A DNA stretch of 64,000 nt from JAUQQI01 sp040289115 (GCA_040289115.1 PSKS01000005.1:1-64000), one strand, 5' to 3'; shown: positions 50,681-59,683, counted from the stretch's first letter. Notes: generated from the letters alone by a model not told the origin. Translations and numbers: made by a program.

Positions 50681-52045
50681 TTATTTGTCCAGTCTAAGGG
50701 GCAACTCCCGGTTAATGATAATTCGGGCGATCTGCTCGGCCTCCCGCCGGACTCCTCGGCCGATTCCGAAGTAAACGAAGCCCAGGTTAAACATCGTCTT
50801 GGGCTCGTAGATGTTGCGCCCATCAACCACCACCGGGTGTCGCATAAGCTCCTTGACCCGAAGCAGGTCAAGCTGTTTGAACTCGTTCCATTCGGTAGCT
50901 ACCACCAGGGCGTCGGCCCCCTGGGCAACATCGTAACTGTTTTCACAATATTCTACAAGGTTGCCCAGGACCTTGCGGGCCGAATTCATCGCCACGGGGT
51001 CGTAGGCCTTGACCCGGGCCCCCTCGCTCAGGAGCAGGTGGATAACGTCGATGGCTGGGGCAGCCCGGACGTCGTCGGTGTTGGGCTTAAAACTTAAGCC
51101 GAGGACACCCACCACCAGGCCGTCGAGGGAGCCGAAGACTTCCCGGAGCCGCTGGATAACGGTCCGCCGCTGGTCGCGGTTAATATCCAGCACCGTTCGG
51201 AGGAGCTGGGGATGGCAGCCGTGAATCGCGGCCATGTGGGCCAGGGCCTCCACATCCTTGGGAAAACAGCTTCCGCCGAAGCCGAGGCCGGCCTCGAGGA
51301 AGGCCGGCCCGATCCGCTTATCCATACCCATCCCCCGGGCCACCATCTTTACGTCCGCCCCCACCTGGTCGCAGATGGCGGCGATCTCGTTGATAAAGCT
51401 GATCCGGGTGGCCAGGAAGGCATTGGAGGCGTATTTAATCATCTCCGCGGTGCGGATGTCGGTTATGATCACCGGCGCGTTCAAGGGTGCGTGAAGCTCC
51501 TTGACCTTCTCGGCAGCCTCGGGATTGCTGGCCCCCAGGACGATCCGGTCCGGGTTCATGAAGTCCTGGATGGCGCTCCCCTCCCGGAGAAACTCCGGGT
51601 TTGAAACCACGTCGAACTTGGCGCTCGGGTTGACCCGCTCGATAATGGACGCGACGAGGTCACCGGTGCCGATTGGTACGGTGGACTTGTTAACGATGAT
51701 GGTGTAGCCGGTCAGGTGGGGGGCAAGGCTTTCGGCCGCCGCCCGAACGTACTTGATATCCGCCTCCCCCTCCCAACCGGGCGGGGTGCCCACCGCCAGG
51801 AAGACAAATTCGGCCCCGGGGACGGCCTCATCGTAGCGGGTGGTAAAGGCGAGCCGGCCGGCCTTAAGGTTGCGCCGAAGCAGTTCCTCGAGGCCGGGCT
51901 CGTAGATGGGAGGAATACCCGCGCGCAGCGACTCGATTTTCGCCTCGTCGATGTCCAAGCCGATAACGTGGTTTCCCAGGTCGGCAAAGCAGGTGGCCGT
52001 TGTAAGCCCAACATAGCCCATCCCAATGACACAGAGGCGCTTCAC
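50681..52045 (-). CDS. ugd: UDP-glucose 6-dehydrogenase
   Basis: 454 residues from GTG with GGGAGGG upstream. N-terminal GMGYVGLTTATCFADLGNHV binds NAD; the catalytic Cys is in GLGFGGSCFPKDVEAL near 260; GLSFKPNTDDVRAAPAIDVI marks the C-terminal domain. Oxidises UDP-glucose to UDP-glucuronate, a precursor for surface polysaccharide. Placing such a gene upstream of an NADH-oxidising module is unusual. Confidence 0.94.
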   Translation of the reverse strand: MKRLCVIGMGYVGLTTATCFADLGNHVIGLDIDEAKIESLRAGIPPIYEPGLEELLRRNLKAGRLAFTTRYDEAVPGAEFVFLAVGTPPGWEGEADIKYVRAAAESLAPHLTGYTIIVNKSTVPIGTGDLVASIIERVNPSAKFDVVSNPEFLREGSAIQDFMNPDRIVLGASNPEAAEKVKELHAPLNAPVIITDIRTAEMIKYASNAFLATRISFINEIAAICDQVGADVKMVARGMGMDKRIGPAFLEAGLGFGGSCFPKDVEALAHMAAIHGCHPQLLRTVLDINRDQRRTVIQRLREVFGSLDGLVVGVLGLSFKPNTDDVRAAPAIDVIHLLLSEGARVKAYDPVAMNSARKVLGNLVEYCENSYDVAQGADALVVATEWNEFKQLDLLRVKELMRHPVVVDGRNIYEPKTMFNLGFVYFGIGRGVRREAEQIARIIINRELPLRLDK

Positions 52046-52374
52046 ACGGCCCTCCCTAAGGCGGTTATCTCCAGGCAGTATACCCGTTGGGCAGTCTATC
52101 CGGCAAGGCGAACGCTAAGTGAGTGGGGCTTTCCAGTTTTGTTGCTAGCCTGATTTAAACAAGCTGACAAGCTGTAATCAAGCCCTGTAGGGGTCCACGG
52201 CCGTACGCCTCTAGACTAGAAAAATACCAGCGATTGCATGGTAGTAACGGTGAACATAACTGGAAGTGTAAGGCCTTTTTACCACCGGAAAGCCCCCCTG
52301 GGAGCGGTCGCTTCAGGTACAACGGGTGGCCGACGGCCAATGCAACAGGCCAAGGGATGATTTTAGGTTTTTAA
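52046..52374. other. Intergenic region with the ugd promoter
   Basis: No protein or RNA gene recognised in these 329 bases. The left end carries a ugd promoter on the minus strand: TTGCCG (52101-52106) and TATACT (52077-52082), 18 bases apart. The part from about 52110 to 52350 is less GC-rich than its surroundings and holds no ORF or inverted repeat I would defend. Confidence 0.55.
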
Positions 52375-52668
52375 TTACCCGCAGCCGCGGCGGCGCACGA
52401 CCTCCACGCAGGGCGAGGCTGGCCAGACCTCCACCGTCCCTGCCATCGTAAACGGCTGCATAAAGGCCTCAACTTTCGAGCGGTCGTCTGACTCCAGGAT
52501 CAAATAGAGGGTGTGCTGGCCGTCGATGACGGCCTCCCCGTGGATCTTTATCCCGTGCCGCTGGGCATTGGCCTCACTCAGGTGGTCTAAAAGCATGTTC
52601 CCCAGCTGCGGGTCTTGGGCCGGACACCGCTCGGCCGGATGGTGATGGCGAACGACAAACAGTCCCAC
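52375..52668 (-). CDS. Small Cys/His-rich protein, ferredoxin-like fold (unknown, DUF3303-like)
   Basis: 97 residues from GTG. Starts GLFVVRHHHPAERCPAQDPQLGN and continues with a beta-alpha-beta pattern (HTLYLILESDDRSKVEAFMQPFT) as in small dimeric ferredoxin-like proteins. Ends in CVEVVRRRGCG. The paired His run and Cys residues might bind a metal. I do not know the function. It closes the operon that contains a sulfonate-type transporter and a di-iron protein, so it probably belongs to that pathway. Confidence 0.65.
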   Translation of the reverse strand: MGLFVVRHHHPAERCPAQDPQLGNMLLDHLSEANAQRHGIKIHGEAVIDGQHTLYLILESDDRSKVEAFMQPFTMAGTVEVWPASPCVEVVRRRGCG

Positions 52669-52682
52669 GGCTGAACCCTCCT

Positions 52683-53444
52683 TTAGGTTGAGCTTTCATC
52701 GGAACGGCCCATCATTAGGGGCAGTGGGCCCAGGGCCGCCAGGACCTCCCGGCGCAGCCGGCCCAGGGCCGGGTCCTCCCGACTCCTGGGTCGGGCCAGG
52801 CCGACCCTGAATTCGGCCGCAACCGTGGCCGGCCGCCCGCTTAAAACATACACCCGGTCGGCCAGGTAGGCGGCCTCGTCCACGTCGTGGGTGACCAGTA
52901 CCGCCGTGAAACCCCGCTCCGCCCACAGCCCAAGCACGTGTTCCTGCAGGCGCATGCGGGTCAGGGCGTCCACCGCGCTGAAAGGCTCGTCCAATAGCAG
53001 CACGTGCGGGTCGGTAACCAGCGCTCGGGCCAGGGCCACGCGTTGGGCCATGCCCCCCGAAAGCTGCCGCGGCCAGGCTCGCTCCCAGCCCCCCAGCCCC
53101 ACGGCGGCCAGGGCCCGTCTGGCCCGCTCCACCCGGTTTGAGTCGGCCGGGGCCACGATGGCAACATTATCCAGCACCCGCAGCCACGGCAGAAGTCGAG
53201 GCTCCTGGAACACAAAGGCCACTCGGGCCTGCTGGCTGCCGTTAGCCGGCCAGACCTCCACCTCCCCGGCCTCCGGCTCCACCAGCCGGGCGATAACCCG
53301 CAGGAGGGTGCTCTTGCCTACCCCGCTGGGCCCAACCACCACCACAAACTCCCCGGGCCTGGCCTCAAAATTGACGTCCCGCAGAACCGGGTGCCCGCCC
53401 AGGCTGACGCCTGCCCAACTCAGGCGGATGGTGGCCCCCGTCAC
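52683..53444 (-). CDS. ABC transporter ATPase, SsuB-like (second system)
   Basis: 253 residues from GTG overlapping the permease stop. Walker A GPSGVGKST, Q-loop FVFQEPRLLPWLRVLDNV, signature LSGGMAQR, Walker B VLLLDEPFSAVD and switch VTHD. The LLPWLRVLDNV region after the Q-loop is characteristic of the SsuB/TauB/NrtD group. Energises import by the adjacent permease. Confidence 0.9.
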   Translation of the reverse strand: MTGATIRLSWAGVSLGGHPVLRDVNFEARPGEFVVVVGPSGVGKSTLLRVIARLVEPEAGEVEVWPANGSQQARVAFVFQEPRLLPWLRVLDNVAIVAPADSNRVERARRALAAVGLGGWERAWPRQLSGGMAQRVALARALVTDPHVLLLDEPFSAVDALTRMRLQEHVLGLWAERGFTAVLVTHDVDEAAYLADRVYVLSGRPATVAAEFRVGLARPRSREDPALGRLRREVLAALGPLPLMMGRSDESST

Positions 53445-54298
53445 GGCCGCCCCTCCTGGGTCGTCGCCAGGGTGTCCCGCCAGACCAGCAGCCGCCGCTC
53501 TAGGGTGGCCAGCAGAGTATCTGAACCCCGGCCGAAGATGGCAAACGCCAGCAGGCTCACCAGAACCCGGTCGGGGCGCATGGTGGATTGACCCTCCACT
53601 AACATAAACCCAAGGCCGTTGCTGGCCGCAATCAGCTCGGCCGCAACCACGAACATCCAGGCCAGACTCAGGCCTGCCCGGAGGCCGGTAAAAACGCCCG
53701 GCATCGCCCCTGGCAATACCACCCGGAAAAGGACTTTAAGCCGGCCGAAGTCGTAGGCTTGGGCAACCTCGATAAGCTTGCGGTCTACCGAACCCACCGC
53801 CGCCATGGTGTTGAGATAAACCGGCAGGAAGGCCCCAAGGGCAATGAGGTAGACCCGGGCCTGCTCCCCGATGCCGAACCAGAGCAGGAAAAGGGGAACC
53901 CAGGCCAGGGAAGGCACCGCCCGGAGGCCCTGCACCATTGGGTCTAAAAACCGCCGGAACCCCACGGAGCTTCCGGCCAGCAGACCCAGGAGCACTCCCG
54001 GGGTTGCCCCAAGGAGATAGCCGGCCAGAAGCCGATTCAGGGTCGCCCCCAGGTGGCGAATAAGCTCACCCCGGCTAAGCAGGTCGAAGAAGGTTGCCAG
54101 GACGGTAAGCGGGGCGGGGAGCTGGTAGGGCTGGACCCAGCCCCGCTCAAGGCCGAGCATCCACAGCCCAAGGAGCCCCGTCGGCAAAAGCCAGGGCAAG
54201 GCTACCCACAGTCCCAGCCGGACAAGCTTCAGGGGCCGGGATGCCCTGGCCTTCGGAAAGGCGCCGGCCTTGAAGTCGCTCAGGTTGCCGACCGTCAT
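53441..54298 (-). CDS. ABC transporter permease, SsuC-like (second system)
   Basis: 285 residues. Cytoplasmic Lys/Arg-rich start, then about six helices; the EAA loop around LIEVAQAYDFGRLKVLFRVVLPGAMPGVFTGLRAGLSLAW matches sulfonate permeases (quoted discontinuously by its AQAYDFG and VVLPGAMPG blocks). Partners with the ATPase (4-base overlap) and the downstream-encoded small protein. Confidence 0.88.
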   Translation of the reverse strand: MTVGNLSDFKAGAFPKARASRPLKLVRLGLWVALPWLLPTGLLGLWMLGLERGWVQPYQLPAPLTVLATFFDLLSRGELIRHLGATLNRLLAGYLLGATPGVLLGLLAGSSVGFRRFLDPMVQGLRAVPSLAWVPLFLLWFGIGEQARVYLIALGAFLPVYLNTMAAVGSVDRKLIEVAQAYDFGRLKVLFRVVLPGAMPGVFTGLRAGLSLAWMFVVAAELIAASNGLGFMLVEGQSTMRPDRVLVSLLAFAIFGRGSDTLLATLERRLLVWRDTLATTQEGRP

Positions 54299-54306
54299 CG
54301 CCTTGC

Positions 54307-55338
54307 CTACCGGGAAGTCGACCTGGAAAGAACCTGCCGGGCCGGGCCCGGCTCCACCAAGGCCTCAATGGCGGCCTTGAGGTCGACCCCGGCCGGCACG
54401 AGCTGTTCTTTCTGGATCAGGGGCACAATCTCCCGAAGGACCGTCTTCAGCTGGTCGCCCGGGACCGGGTCCGGGAAGACCGTCCGCTCGGTCAGGACCT
54501 TGCGGGCAACCTCCGGGCTCACCTTGGATTCTTCGGCCAAAATGGCGATCAGCTCCTCCGGGTTCTGGCGGGCCCAGGTCCGGCCCCGCTCGTAAACCGC
54601 AAGTACCCGCTCCACGATCTCCGGGTACTGGTTAAGAAATGATTCTAAAACGTTCAGGGTTCCGTAGGTGTTCCACTCCGGCCGCCGGAAAAAGAGCCGG
54701 GCCCCAACCGCCAGCTCCACGTGGGCCATGTGGGGGTCGAGGCCGGCCCAGGCGTCCACCTGCCCTTGAAGGAGGGCCTGGGCGCCGTCGGGGTGCTGAA
54801 GCTGGACGATTTCCACATCCCGCTGGCCGAGGCCGGCCGAATCTAGGGCCCGCAGAAGGAAGAACCAGGGGTCGGTCCCCCGGGTTGCGGCCACCCGCTT
54901 GCCCCGCAGGTCGGCCACCTGCCGGATGGGCGAGTCTTTCGAGGTCACCAAGGCCGTCCACTCGGGCTGGGAATAGAGCCAGACGGTCTTAAGGGGCACG
55001 CCGTTGGCCCGGGCCAGGAGGGCAGCGCTCCCGGCCGTCGACCCGAAGTGGACGGTGCCGCTGGCCGTAAACTCGTTGGCCTTGTTGCTGCCCAGGCTCA
55101 GGACCCACTCGACCCTTATCCCGTCCCGGGCAAACGCTTCCTCAAGCCAGCCCTTTCGCCGCATTACCAGGCTGACCGGGTTGTAGTAGGCGTAGTCCAG
55201 CCTGACCACGTCAAGCCGCCGCAGCCCACCCCCCGGGGCGGGAACCGGGGCCCCAGCCGGGGCGCAGGCGACCCCAAATCCGGCCGCAACCAGGCCGGCC
55301 GTAACCTTAAAAAACTCCCGTCGGCCAAAAGCTCCCAT
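54307..55338 (-). CDS. ABC transporter substrate-binding protein, SsuA-like
   Basis: 343 residues from ATG 55338; the frame is open further but overlaps the CoA-binding gene. An RREFFKVTAG-type signal followed by FGVAC suggests a lipoprotein with a Tat-like twin-Arg motif, then an Ala/Pro linker. The mature part (VRLDYAYYNPVSLVMRRKGWLEEAF, GIRVEWVLSLGSNKANEFTASG, HFGSTAG) is that of aliphatic-sulfonate-binding proteins, although the ligand cannot be read off the sequence. Confidence 0.87.
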   Translation of the reverse strand: MGAFGRREFFKVTAGLVAAGFGVACAPAGAPVPAPGGGLRRLDVVRLDYAYYNPVSLVMRRKGWLEEAFARDGIRVEWVLSLGSNKANEFTASGTVHFGSTAGSAALLARANGVPLKTVWLYSQPEWTALVTSKDSPIRQVADLRGKRVAATRGTDPWFFLLRALDSAGLGQRDVEIVQLQHPDGAQALLQGQVDAWAGLDPHMAHVELAVGARLFFRRPEWNTYGTLNVLESFLNQYPEIVERVLAVYERGRTWARQNPEELIAILAEESKVSPEVARKVLTERTVFPDPVPGDQLKTVLREIVPLIQKEQLVPAGVDLKAAIEALVEPGPARQVLSRSTSR

Positions 55339-55342
55339 GGTC

Positions 55343-55807
55343 TCAACCCCCGTCCGCCGCGGTTTTAGCCGGCACCGCCCCGGCCACAAACCTCAGGTAG
55401 AGGTGCTGGGTCCGGACGCACCGGTCCTGGACCACCGCCAGCCCCCGGGACCGGGCCAGCTCCGCCGCCCCAGGGTGGACGATGTTCTTCTGGGTCCAAA
55501 TGCCCCTGAGGTTGGGCAGGTGCTCGAGGGCTTCCCGAACGATGGCGGGGACCTCCCCGGCCGGCCGGAAGATTACCACCAGGTCCACGGCGGCGGCCAG
55601 CTCCGGCGGGAGGGCCGTCAGGGACGGGTAAGCCTTGCGGCCCAGAATCTCCTGGGCCGTGGGGTTTATGGGGACGACGGTGTAGCCGTAGCGGTGAAGG
55701 TGGTGGGCCACAATGTAGCTGTCCTTGCGGGGATTGCTGGAGAGGCCCACCACAGCCACCGTCCGGCTGTTGGTCAGCAGGTAGCGGATGACCTCCTGCT
55801 CGTCCAA
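55343..55807 (-). CDS. CoA-binding domain protein (YccU-like)
   Basis: 154 residues from TTG with GGAGGG six bases upstream. A lone Rossmann domain (TVAVVGLSSNPRKDSYIVAHHLHRYGYTVVPINP) like the CoA-binding half of succinyl-CoA synthetase alpha; the ligase half and catalytic His are absent. Proteins of this type are thought to bind CoA and perhaps regulate enzymes. It sits between the binding protein and the di-iron protein genes, in the same operon. Confidence 0.87.
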   Translation of the reverse strand: MDEQEVIRYLLTNSRTVAVVGLSSNPRKDSYIVAHHLHRYGYTVVPINPTAQEILGRKAYPSLTALPPELAAAVDLVVIFRPAGEVPAIVREALEHLPNLRGIWTQKNIVHPGAAELARSRGLAVVQDRCVRTQHLYLRFVAGAVPAKTAADGG

Positions 55808-55828
55808 GGTGCACCCTCCGTTGGGGAG

Positions 55829-56818
55829 TTACATCAGGCCGCCAGCGCTGCGGATGTGGAGCTCGGCGATGTGGCCGGCCAGCTTTGGGCTGAAGCCAGC
55901 CTCAAGGAGCCGACGTAGCCGGTTGCGGTTCAGCTCGTCGATAAATTCCCTCACCCGGCGGCGGCCCCGGTCCAGGGCCGGGTCCTCCCGACCCCCGCCG
56001 GCCAGGACGGCCAGGGCCTCTTGCACGTGGAGGGGGATGCCCGAGACCTCGTAGGTGAAGGCGAGGCGGGCCTCCAGGGCCTCGACGAAGGTTTCGCCCA
56101 CCCGGTCGGGGTCGCCGGCCGCCGAGAGCTGACGACGGAGGCGGCCCACCCCGTAGGCCACGTGGCGGGCCTCATCCTCCAGGGAACGGACCATGATCTC
56201 CCGGGTGGCCTCATCGGGGGCGATTTCAATGAGCAGGTGGAAAAGGTCCTTAAAGGTTCCCTCCCCAAGGACATGGAGGAGAAAACTCGCCCGGGCAAAA
56301 TCCTCCTGGAAAACCAGGCCCTTAACGGAGCTTTCGGTCGTGGCCGAGGCCGTCCGCAGGCCCACCCCATTAAGATAAAGCCGCTTTAAAAAGACCTCCA
56401 CGTGGCGAGCCTCATCCATAACCTGGGTCGACAAAAAGAGGCCAACTTCGGTGTAGGCGGGGTGGATGCGGGGGATGAACTTGGCCGGGACGTACCAGGC
56501 CGCATACTCTAACTGGAGCATCCAGGTAAGGACATCGGCCAGGGCCTCCTCCAGGACCGGGGGCACGTTTCGGCCGGCCACCCAGGGGATATCCACAGCC
56601 GCATTCCACTGGCGGCGCTTGGCCTTCTCCACCAGGTCGGCGATGTTCTCGGCCCAGACCAGGTCGGCCCGGGCGGCCACGTAGGGCATCTCCGGGGCCG
56701 GGCCGTCCCGCTCGGCACCCCGGAACATGATTCCTACCGGCTCGGCCTCAGCGGGGACCGGCGGCAAGGGCAGGGCGCTCAAAAGCAGTTCGCCGTTAAA
56801 CTCGGGCTGTCGGGCCAT
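55829..56818 (-). CDS. Ferritin-like di-iron protein, possible oxygenase
   Basis: 329 residues from ATG 56818 (GTG 56827 also in frame). Four-helix bundle with repeated carboxylate motifs: LQLEYAAWYV, VMDEARHVEVF near 140, EGTFKDLF near 190 and LEDEARHVAYG near 215. The two DEARH motifs are those of di-iron enzymes such as ribonucleotide-reductase-like and AurF-type oxygenases. It lacks the radical-Tyr context of R2. Its operon also encodes a sulfonate-type importer, suggesting it may oxidise the imported compound. Confidence 0.8.
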   Translation of the reverse strand: MARQPEFNGELLLSALPLPPVPAEAEPVGIMFRGAERDGPAPEMPYVAARADLVWAENIADLVEKAKRRQWNAAVDIPWVAGRNVPPVLEEALADVLTWMLQLEYAAWYVPAKFIPRIHPAYTEVGLFLSTQVMDEARHVEVFLKRLYLNGVGLRTASATTESSVKGLVFQEDFARASFLLHVLGEGTFKDLFHLLIEIAPDEATREIMVRSLEDEARHVAYGVGRLRRQLSAAGDPDRVGETFVEALEARLAFTYEVSGIPLHVQEALAVLAGGGREDPALDRGRRRVREFIDELNRNRLRRLLEAGFSPKLAGHIAELHIRSAGGLM

Positions 56819-56828
56819 CGGCTCCACC

Positions 56829-57371
56829 TCAGCGGGTAACTTTGTAGGTGTATTCGACCTGAACCGGATTTCGAACGGTGTTCACCACCGGGGAGAGGTT
56901 GACGGCCCGGTGGACGATCTCCTCAAGGAGGGCGGGGTCGGCATCACAGTTTACATAGATGGTCGCCTTAATCTGGTTGTAGCCCGGGTTGCCCTCCCCC
57001 AGGCCCAGGAAGGAGGGGATATCAATGGTCCCCTCAACCTCAATCTCCAGCTCGTAAACCCGGACCTCCCGAAGGGCGGCGTTGGCGGCGAAGCCCACGG
57101 CGATGCAGCCGCCGATGGCCCCGAGCAGGGCCTCGCTGGCGGCCATGGCCCGGTTGCGGCCGCCGAGCCACTCGGGCTCATCGTAACCGTGAGGGGGCAC
57201 GTCCCGGGTGTAGGCCTGACTGTGGAAACCGTCCACCCAGCGGACCCTAACCTTGCGGCCGTAGCGGGCCAGCTCGGCCGCAACCTGCGGGTTGGTGTCA
57301 ATGGTGGCGGCCAGGGATACCACCGTCTGCAGGTCGACGCCGTTAAGGCGAATGGTTCGTTGCTCGGCCAT
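56829..57371 (-). CDS. OsmC-family protein with a missing second cysteine
   Basis: 180 residues from ATG 57371. OsmC fold with the first redox Cys in LLGAIGGCIAVGFAAN near 84. The second site, usually HxxCPV in the C-terminal half, here reads LSPVVNTV, a serine in place of cysteine. It therefore cannot cycle as a normal two-Cys peroxidase and may bind or transport a ligand. First gene of the seven-gene operon, behind a strong promoter. Confidence 0.82.
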   Translation of the reverse strand: MAEQRTIRLNGVDLQTVVSLAATIDTNPQVAAELARYGRKVRVRWVDGFHSQAYTRDVPPHGYDEPEWLGGRNRAMAASEALLGAIGGCIAVGFAANAALREVRVYELEIEVEGTIDIPSFLGLGEGNPGYNQIKATIYVNCDADPALLEEIVHRAVNLSPVVNTVRNPVQVEYTYKVTR

Positions 57372-57402
57372 AGGGCAAACCTCCCGGCTCCCTTTTGCCC
57401 TA

Positions 57403-57431
57403 ATTATATAAAACTTGACTGTTAAAGTCAA
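57403..57431 (-). promoter_or_regulatory. Near-consensus promoter with internal inverted repeat
   Basis: On the minus strand TTGACT (57426-57431) and TATAAT (57403-57408) are 17 bases apart, near ideal. Within it, TTGACT (57415-57420) and AGTCAA (57426-57431) form a 6-bp inverted repeat with GTTAA between, so a repressor dimer could cover the -35. Drives the OsmC/di-iron/SsuABC operon. Confidence 0.7.
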
Positions 57432-57468
57432 CTTTGTCCCTAGGTCGAATCTGCCTTTGGGTTAAAAT

Positions 57469-58683
57469 GTGAGCGGTGTGCGGCGTCTGGGGCTTTTGAT
57501 TCTGGGCCTTTATCTCGGGCTGGTGGCCGGCTGTTTCCAGCCGGCGTCCCCGGTTCTCCGCAATCCTGGGACCCCCTCGCCCGTTCCCTCCCCGCCCGTG
57601 GCCAGTCCCACCGCCCCGGCCACTCCGCCCCCGACCGTGGCAACCCCCGGGCCGCTGGCCCTCCGGGTCGAGGTGGTCGCAGCCGGCCTTCAGGCCCCCT
57701 GGGCCCTGGCCTTCGCCCCGGACGGCCGAATCTTCGTCACCGAGCGGCCGGGCCGGGTCCGGGTCATCTCCGGAGGGGCTCTCCTTCCCGAGCCCTGGGC
57801 TACAGTGCCCGTCGCCGAGCGGGCCGGCTCCGAATCGGGCCTCATGGGCATCGCCATTGATCCGGACTTTCGGGCCAACGGCTTTGTGTATATTTATTAC
57901 ACTTACCAGGAGCAGGGCCGCCTCTGGAACCGGCTGGGGCGGCTTGTGGACCGTAACGGTCGGGGCGAGGTGAACAGGGTACTTCTGGACCAGATTCCCG
58001 GGGCATCCATTCACGACGGCGGCCGGCTCCGGTTCGGGCCCGACGGCAAGCTTTACCTGACGGTGGGAGACGCCGCGGTCGCCGAGAATGCCCAAAATTT
58101 AAGCTCTTTAAACGGCAAAATCCTCCGCCTTAATCCCGACGGGACGGTACCCCCCGACAACCCCTTCCCCGGTTCGCCCGTCTACGCCCTCGGCCTGCGC
58201 AATCCCCAGGGCCTCGCCTGGCACCCGATTACCCGTCAGCTCTTCGCCTCCGACCACGGTCCCAGCGGCGGTCCGCCCAACTGCTGTCACGACGAGCTTA
58301 ACCTGATCGAGGCCGGGGGTAACTACGGCTGGCCGGCCGTTTTCGGGGTGGGCGGCGCCCCCAGGTTTATCGAGCCCATCCTGGAGAGTGGCACCGAGAC
58401 CTGGGCCCCCTCGGGCATCGATTTCGGCACGGACGGCCCGGTTCGGGGGGTGCTCTTTATAGCAGCCCTGCGGGGGCAGCACCTGCGCCTCGTCTGGCTG
58501 GCGTCCCCGGACTTCCGCCGGGTCGAGCGGCAGGAAGTGCTTTTCCAGAACGAGTACGGCCGGTTGCGGGACGTGGTGGCCGGGCCGGATGGGGCCCTCT
58601 ATATCCTGACGAGCAACCGGGACGGGCGGGGCTCCCCCCGACCAGGCGACGACAAGCTTTTGCGGGTGACCTTTGGACCCTAA
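57469..58683 (+). CDS. Sorbosone/PQQ glucose dehydrogenase-family lipoprotein
   Basis: 404 residues from GTG. Signal peptide with lipobox (LGLVAGCF), a Pro/Ala/Thr-rich linker to about residue 60, then a beta-propeller: PWALAFAPDGRIFVTERPGRVRVI, GLMGIAIDPDF, HDGGRLRFGPDGKLYLTVGD and LGLRNPQGLAWHP. Members oxidise sugars, often with PQQ, outside the membrane. No PQQ synthesis genes are near. Convergent with the MBL gene, the stop codons overlapping in CTAA. Confidence 0.88.
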   Translation: MSGVRRLGLLILGLYLGLVAGCFQPASPVLRNPGTPSPVPSPPVASPTAPATPPPTVATPGPLALRVEVVAAGLQAPWALAFAPDGRIFVTERPGRVRVISGGALLPEPWATVPVAERAGSESGLMGIAIDPDFRANGFVYIYYTYQEQGRLWNRLGRLVDRNGRGEVNRVLLDQIPGASIHDGGRLRFGPDGKLYLTVGDAAVAENAQNLSSLNGKILRLNPDGTVPPDNPFPGSPVYALGLRNPQGLAWHPITRQLFASDHGPSGGPPNCCHDELNLIEAGGNYGWPAVFGVGGAPRFIEPILESGTETWAPSGIDFGTDGPVRGVLFIAALRGQHLRLVWLASPDFRRVERQEVLFQNEYGRLRDVVAGPDGALYILTSNRDGRGSPRPGDDKLLRVTFGP

Positions 58684-59666
58684 GCTTGGGCCTGCCAGTA
58701 GACGGTGCCGTTTACCGCCTTCGACCGGACCCGGCCGACGGATTCCAGGTAGCGCAGGTGGGCCAGGGTCTCCATCAGGGCCATCCGCCGGGCCCAGGGG
58801 GAGAAGGTCTCCCAGGGGCCGATATTCCAGGGGATGAGGCCGGCCACCTCGTAGGCCGTCCGGGCCCCGTCCCGGAGGGCCCCAAGGATCTGGCGGTTTC
58901 GCTCCTCATGGTGCTCCATTATCTCCCGAACCCGGCGGCGAAGGTCGGTAAAGGCGTACTCATGGGCCGGGAGCACAAGGCCGACGTCCAGCTCGGCCAC
59001 CGCCGCCAGGGACTGCAGGTATTCGCCCAGGGGATTTTCGGCCCCGTCGGGGTGCAGGCTCACGTTGGGGGTAATGTTGGGTAGAACGTGGTCGCCGGCG
59101 ATGAGGAGCCGTTCGGCCTCGGCGTAGAGGCAGACATGGCCTGGGGAATGGCCGGGTGTGAAAATTACCCGAAAGCGGCGCTCGCCGGCCATAATCTCCT
59201 CCCCGCCCCGCAGGGTTATATCGGGAAGGGCCGGCTGGAGAAAGGCCCGGCCTCCCATGGCCGACTCCTCCAGCCGGCCAATGTCCCCATCCGGCATCCC
59301 GTGCTGCCGGAGCCAAGCGTGTAGCTGGGCGGCGAAGCCTTCCGGGGCCCGGTAACGGGACCGGACCAGCTCGGCCTCCCGCTCGTGTAGGTAAAGTTTG
59401 GCGCCCGACAGGGCCTTGACCCGGCCGGCCAGGCCGTAATGGTCCGGGTGAAAGTGGGTTATTAGGACCTCTTTGATATCCCCGAAGTCAGCCCCCAGCC
59501 GACCGAGCTGGTCGGCCAGGGCATCGAAGGCTTCGGGTGCGTCCCAGCCGCAGTCCACCAGCAGGTAGCCGTCGGGCCGGCGGATTAAGTAGGCGAGCAG
59601 GTAGCCCAGGGGGTTGTCAGGGATGGGCACCTTTAGCTGATAAATTCCCGAAACGACCTCTTCCAT
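58680..59666 (-). CDS. Metallo-beta-lactamase-fold hydrolase
   Basis: 328 residues. HFHPDHYGLAGRV near 73 provides the HxHxDH site; GHSPGH, AGDHVL and PAHEYAF provide further metal ligands. A C-terminal helical domain of about 110 residues (HEERNRQILGALRDGARTAYEVAGLI) follows the fold, as in LACTB2-like proteins. Probable thioesterase or phosphodiesterase; substrate unknown. Confidence 0.85.
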   Translation of the reverse strand: MEEVVSGIYQLKVPIPDNPLGYLLAYLIRRPDGYLLVDCGWDAPEAFDALADQLGRLGADFGDIKEVLITHFHPDHYGLAGRVKALSGAKLYLHEREAELVRSRYRAPEGFAAQLHAWLRQHGMPDGDIGRLEESAMGGRAFLQPALPDITLRGGEEIMAGERRFRVIFTPGHSPGHVCLYAEAERLLIAGDHVLPNITPNVSLHPDGAENPLGEYLQSLAAVAELDVGLVLPAHEYAFTDLRRRVREIMEHHEERNRQILGALRDGARTAYEVAGLIPWNIGPWETFSPWARRMALMETLAHLRYLESVGRVRSKAVNGTVYWQAQA

Positions 59667-59683
59667 GGCCTTGGGTTTACTCC

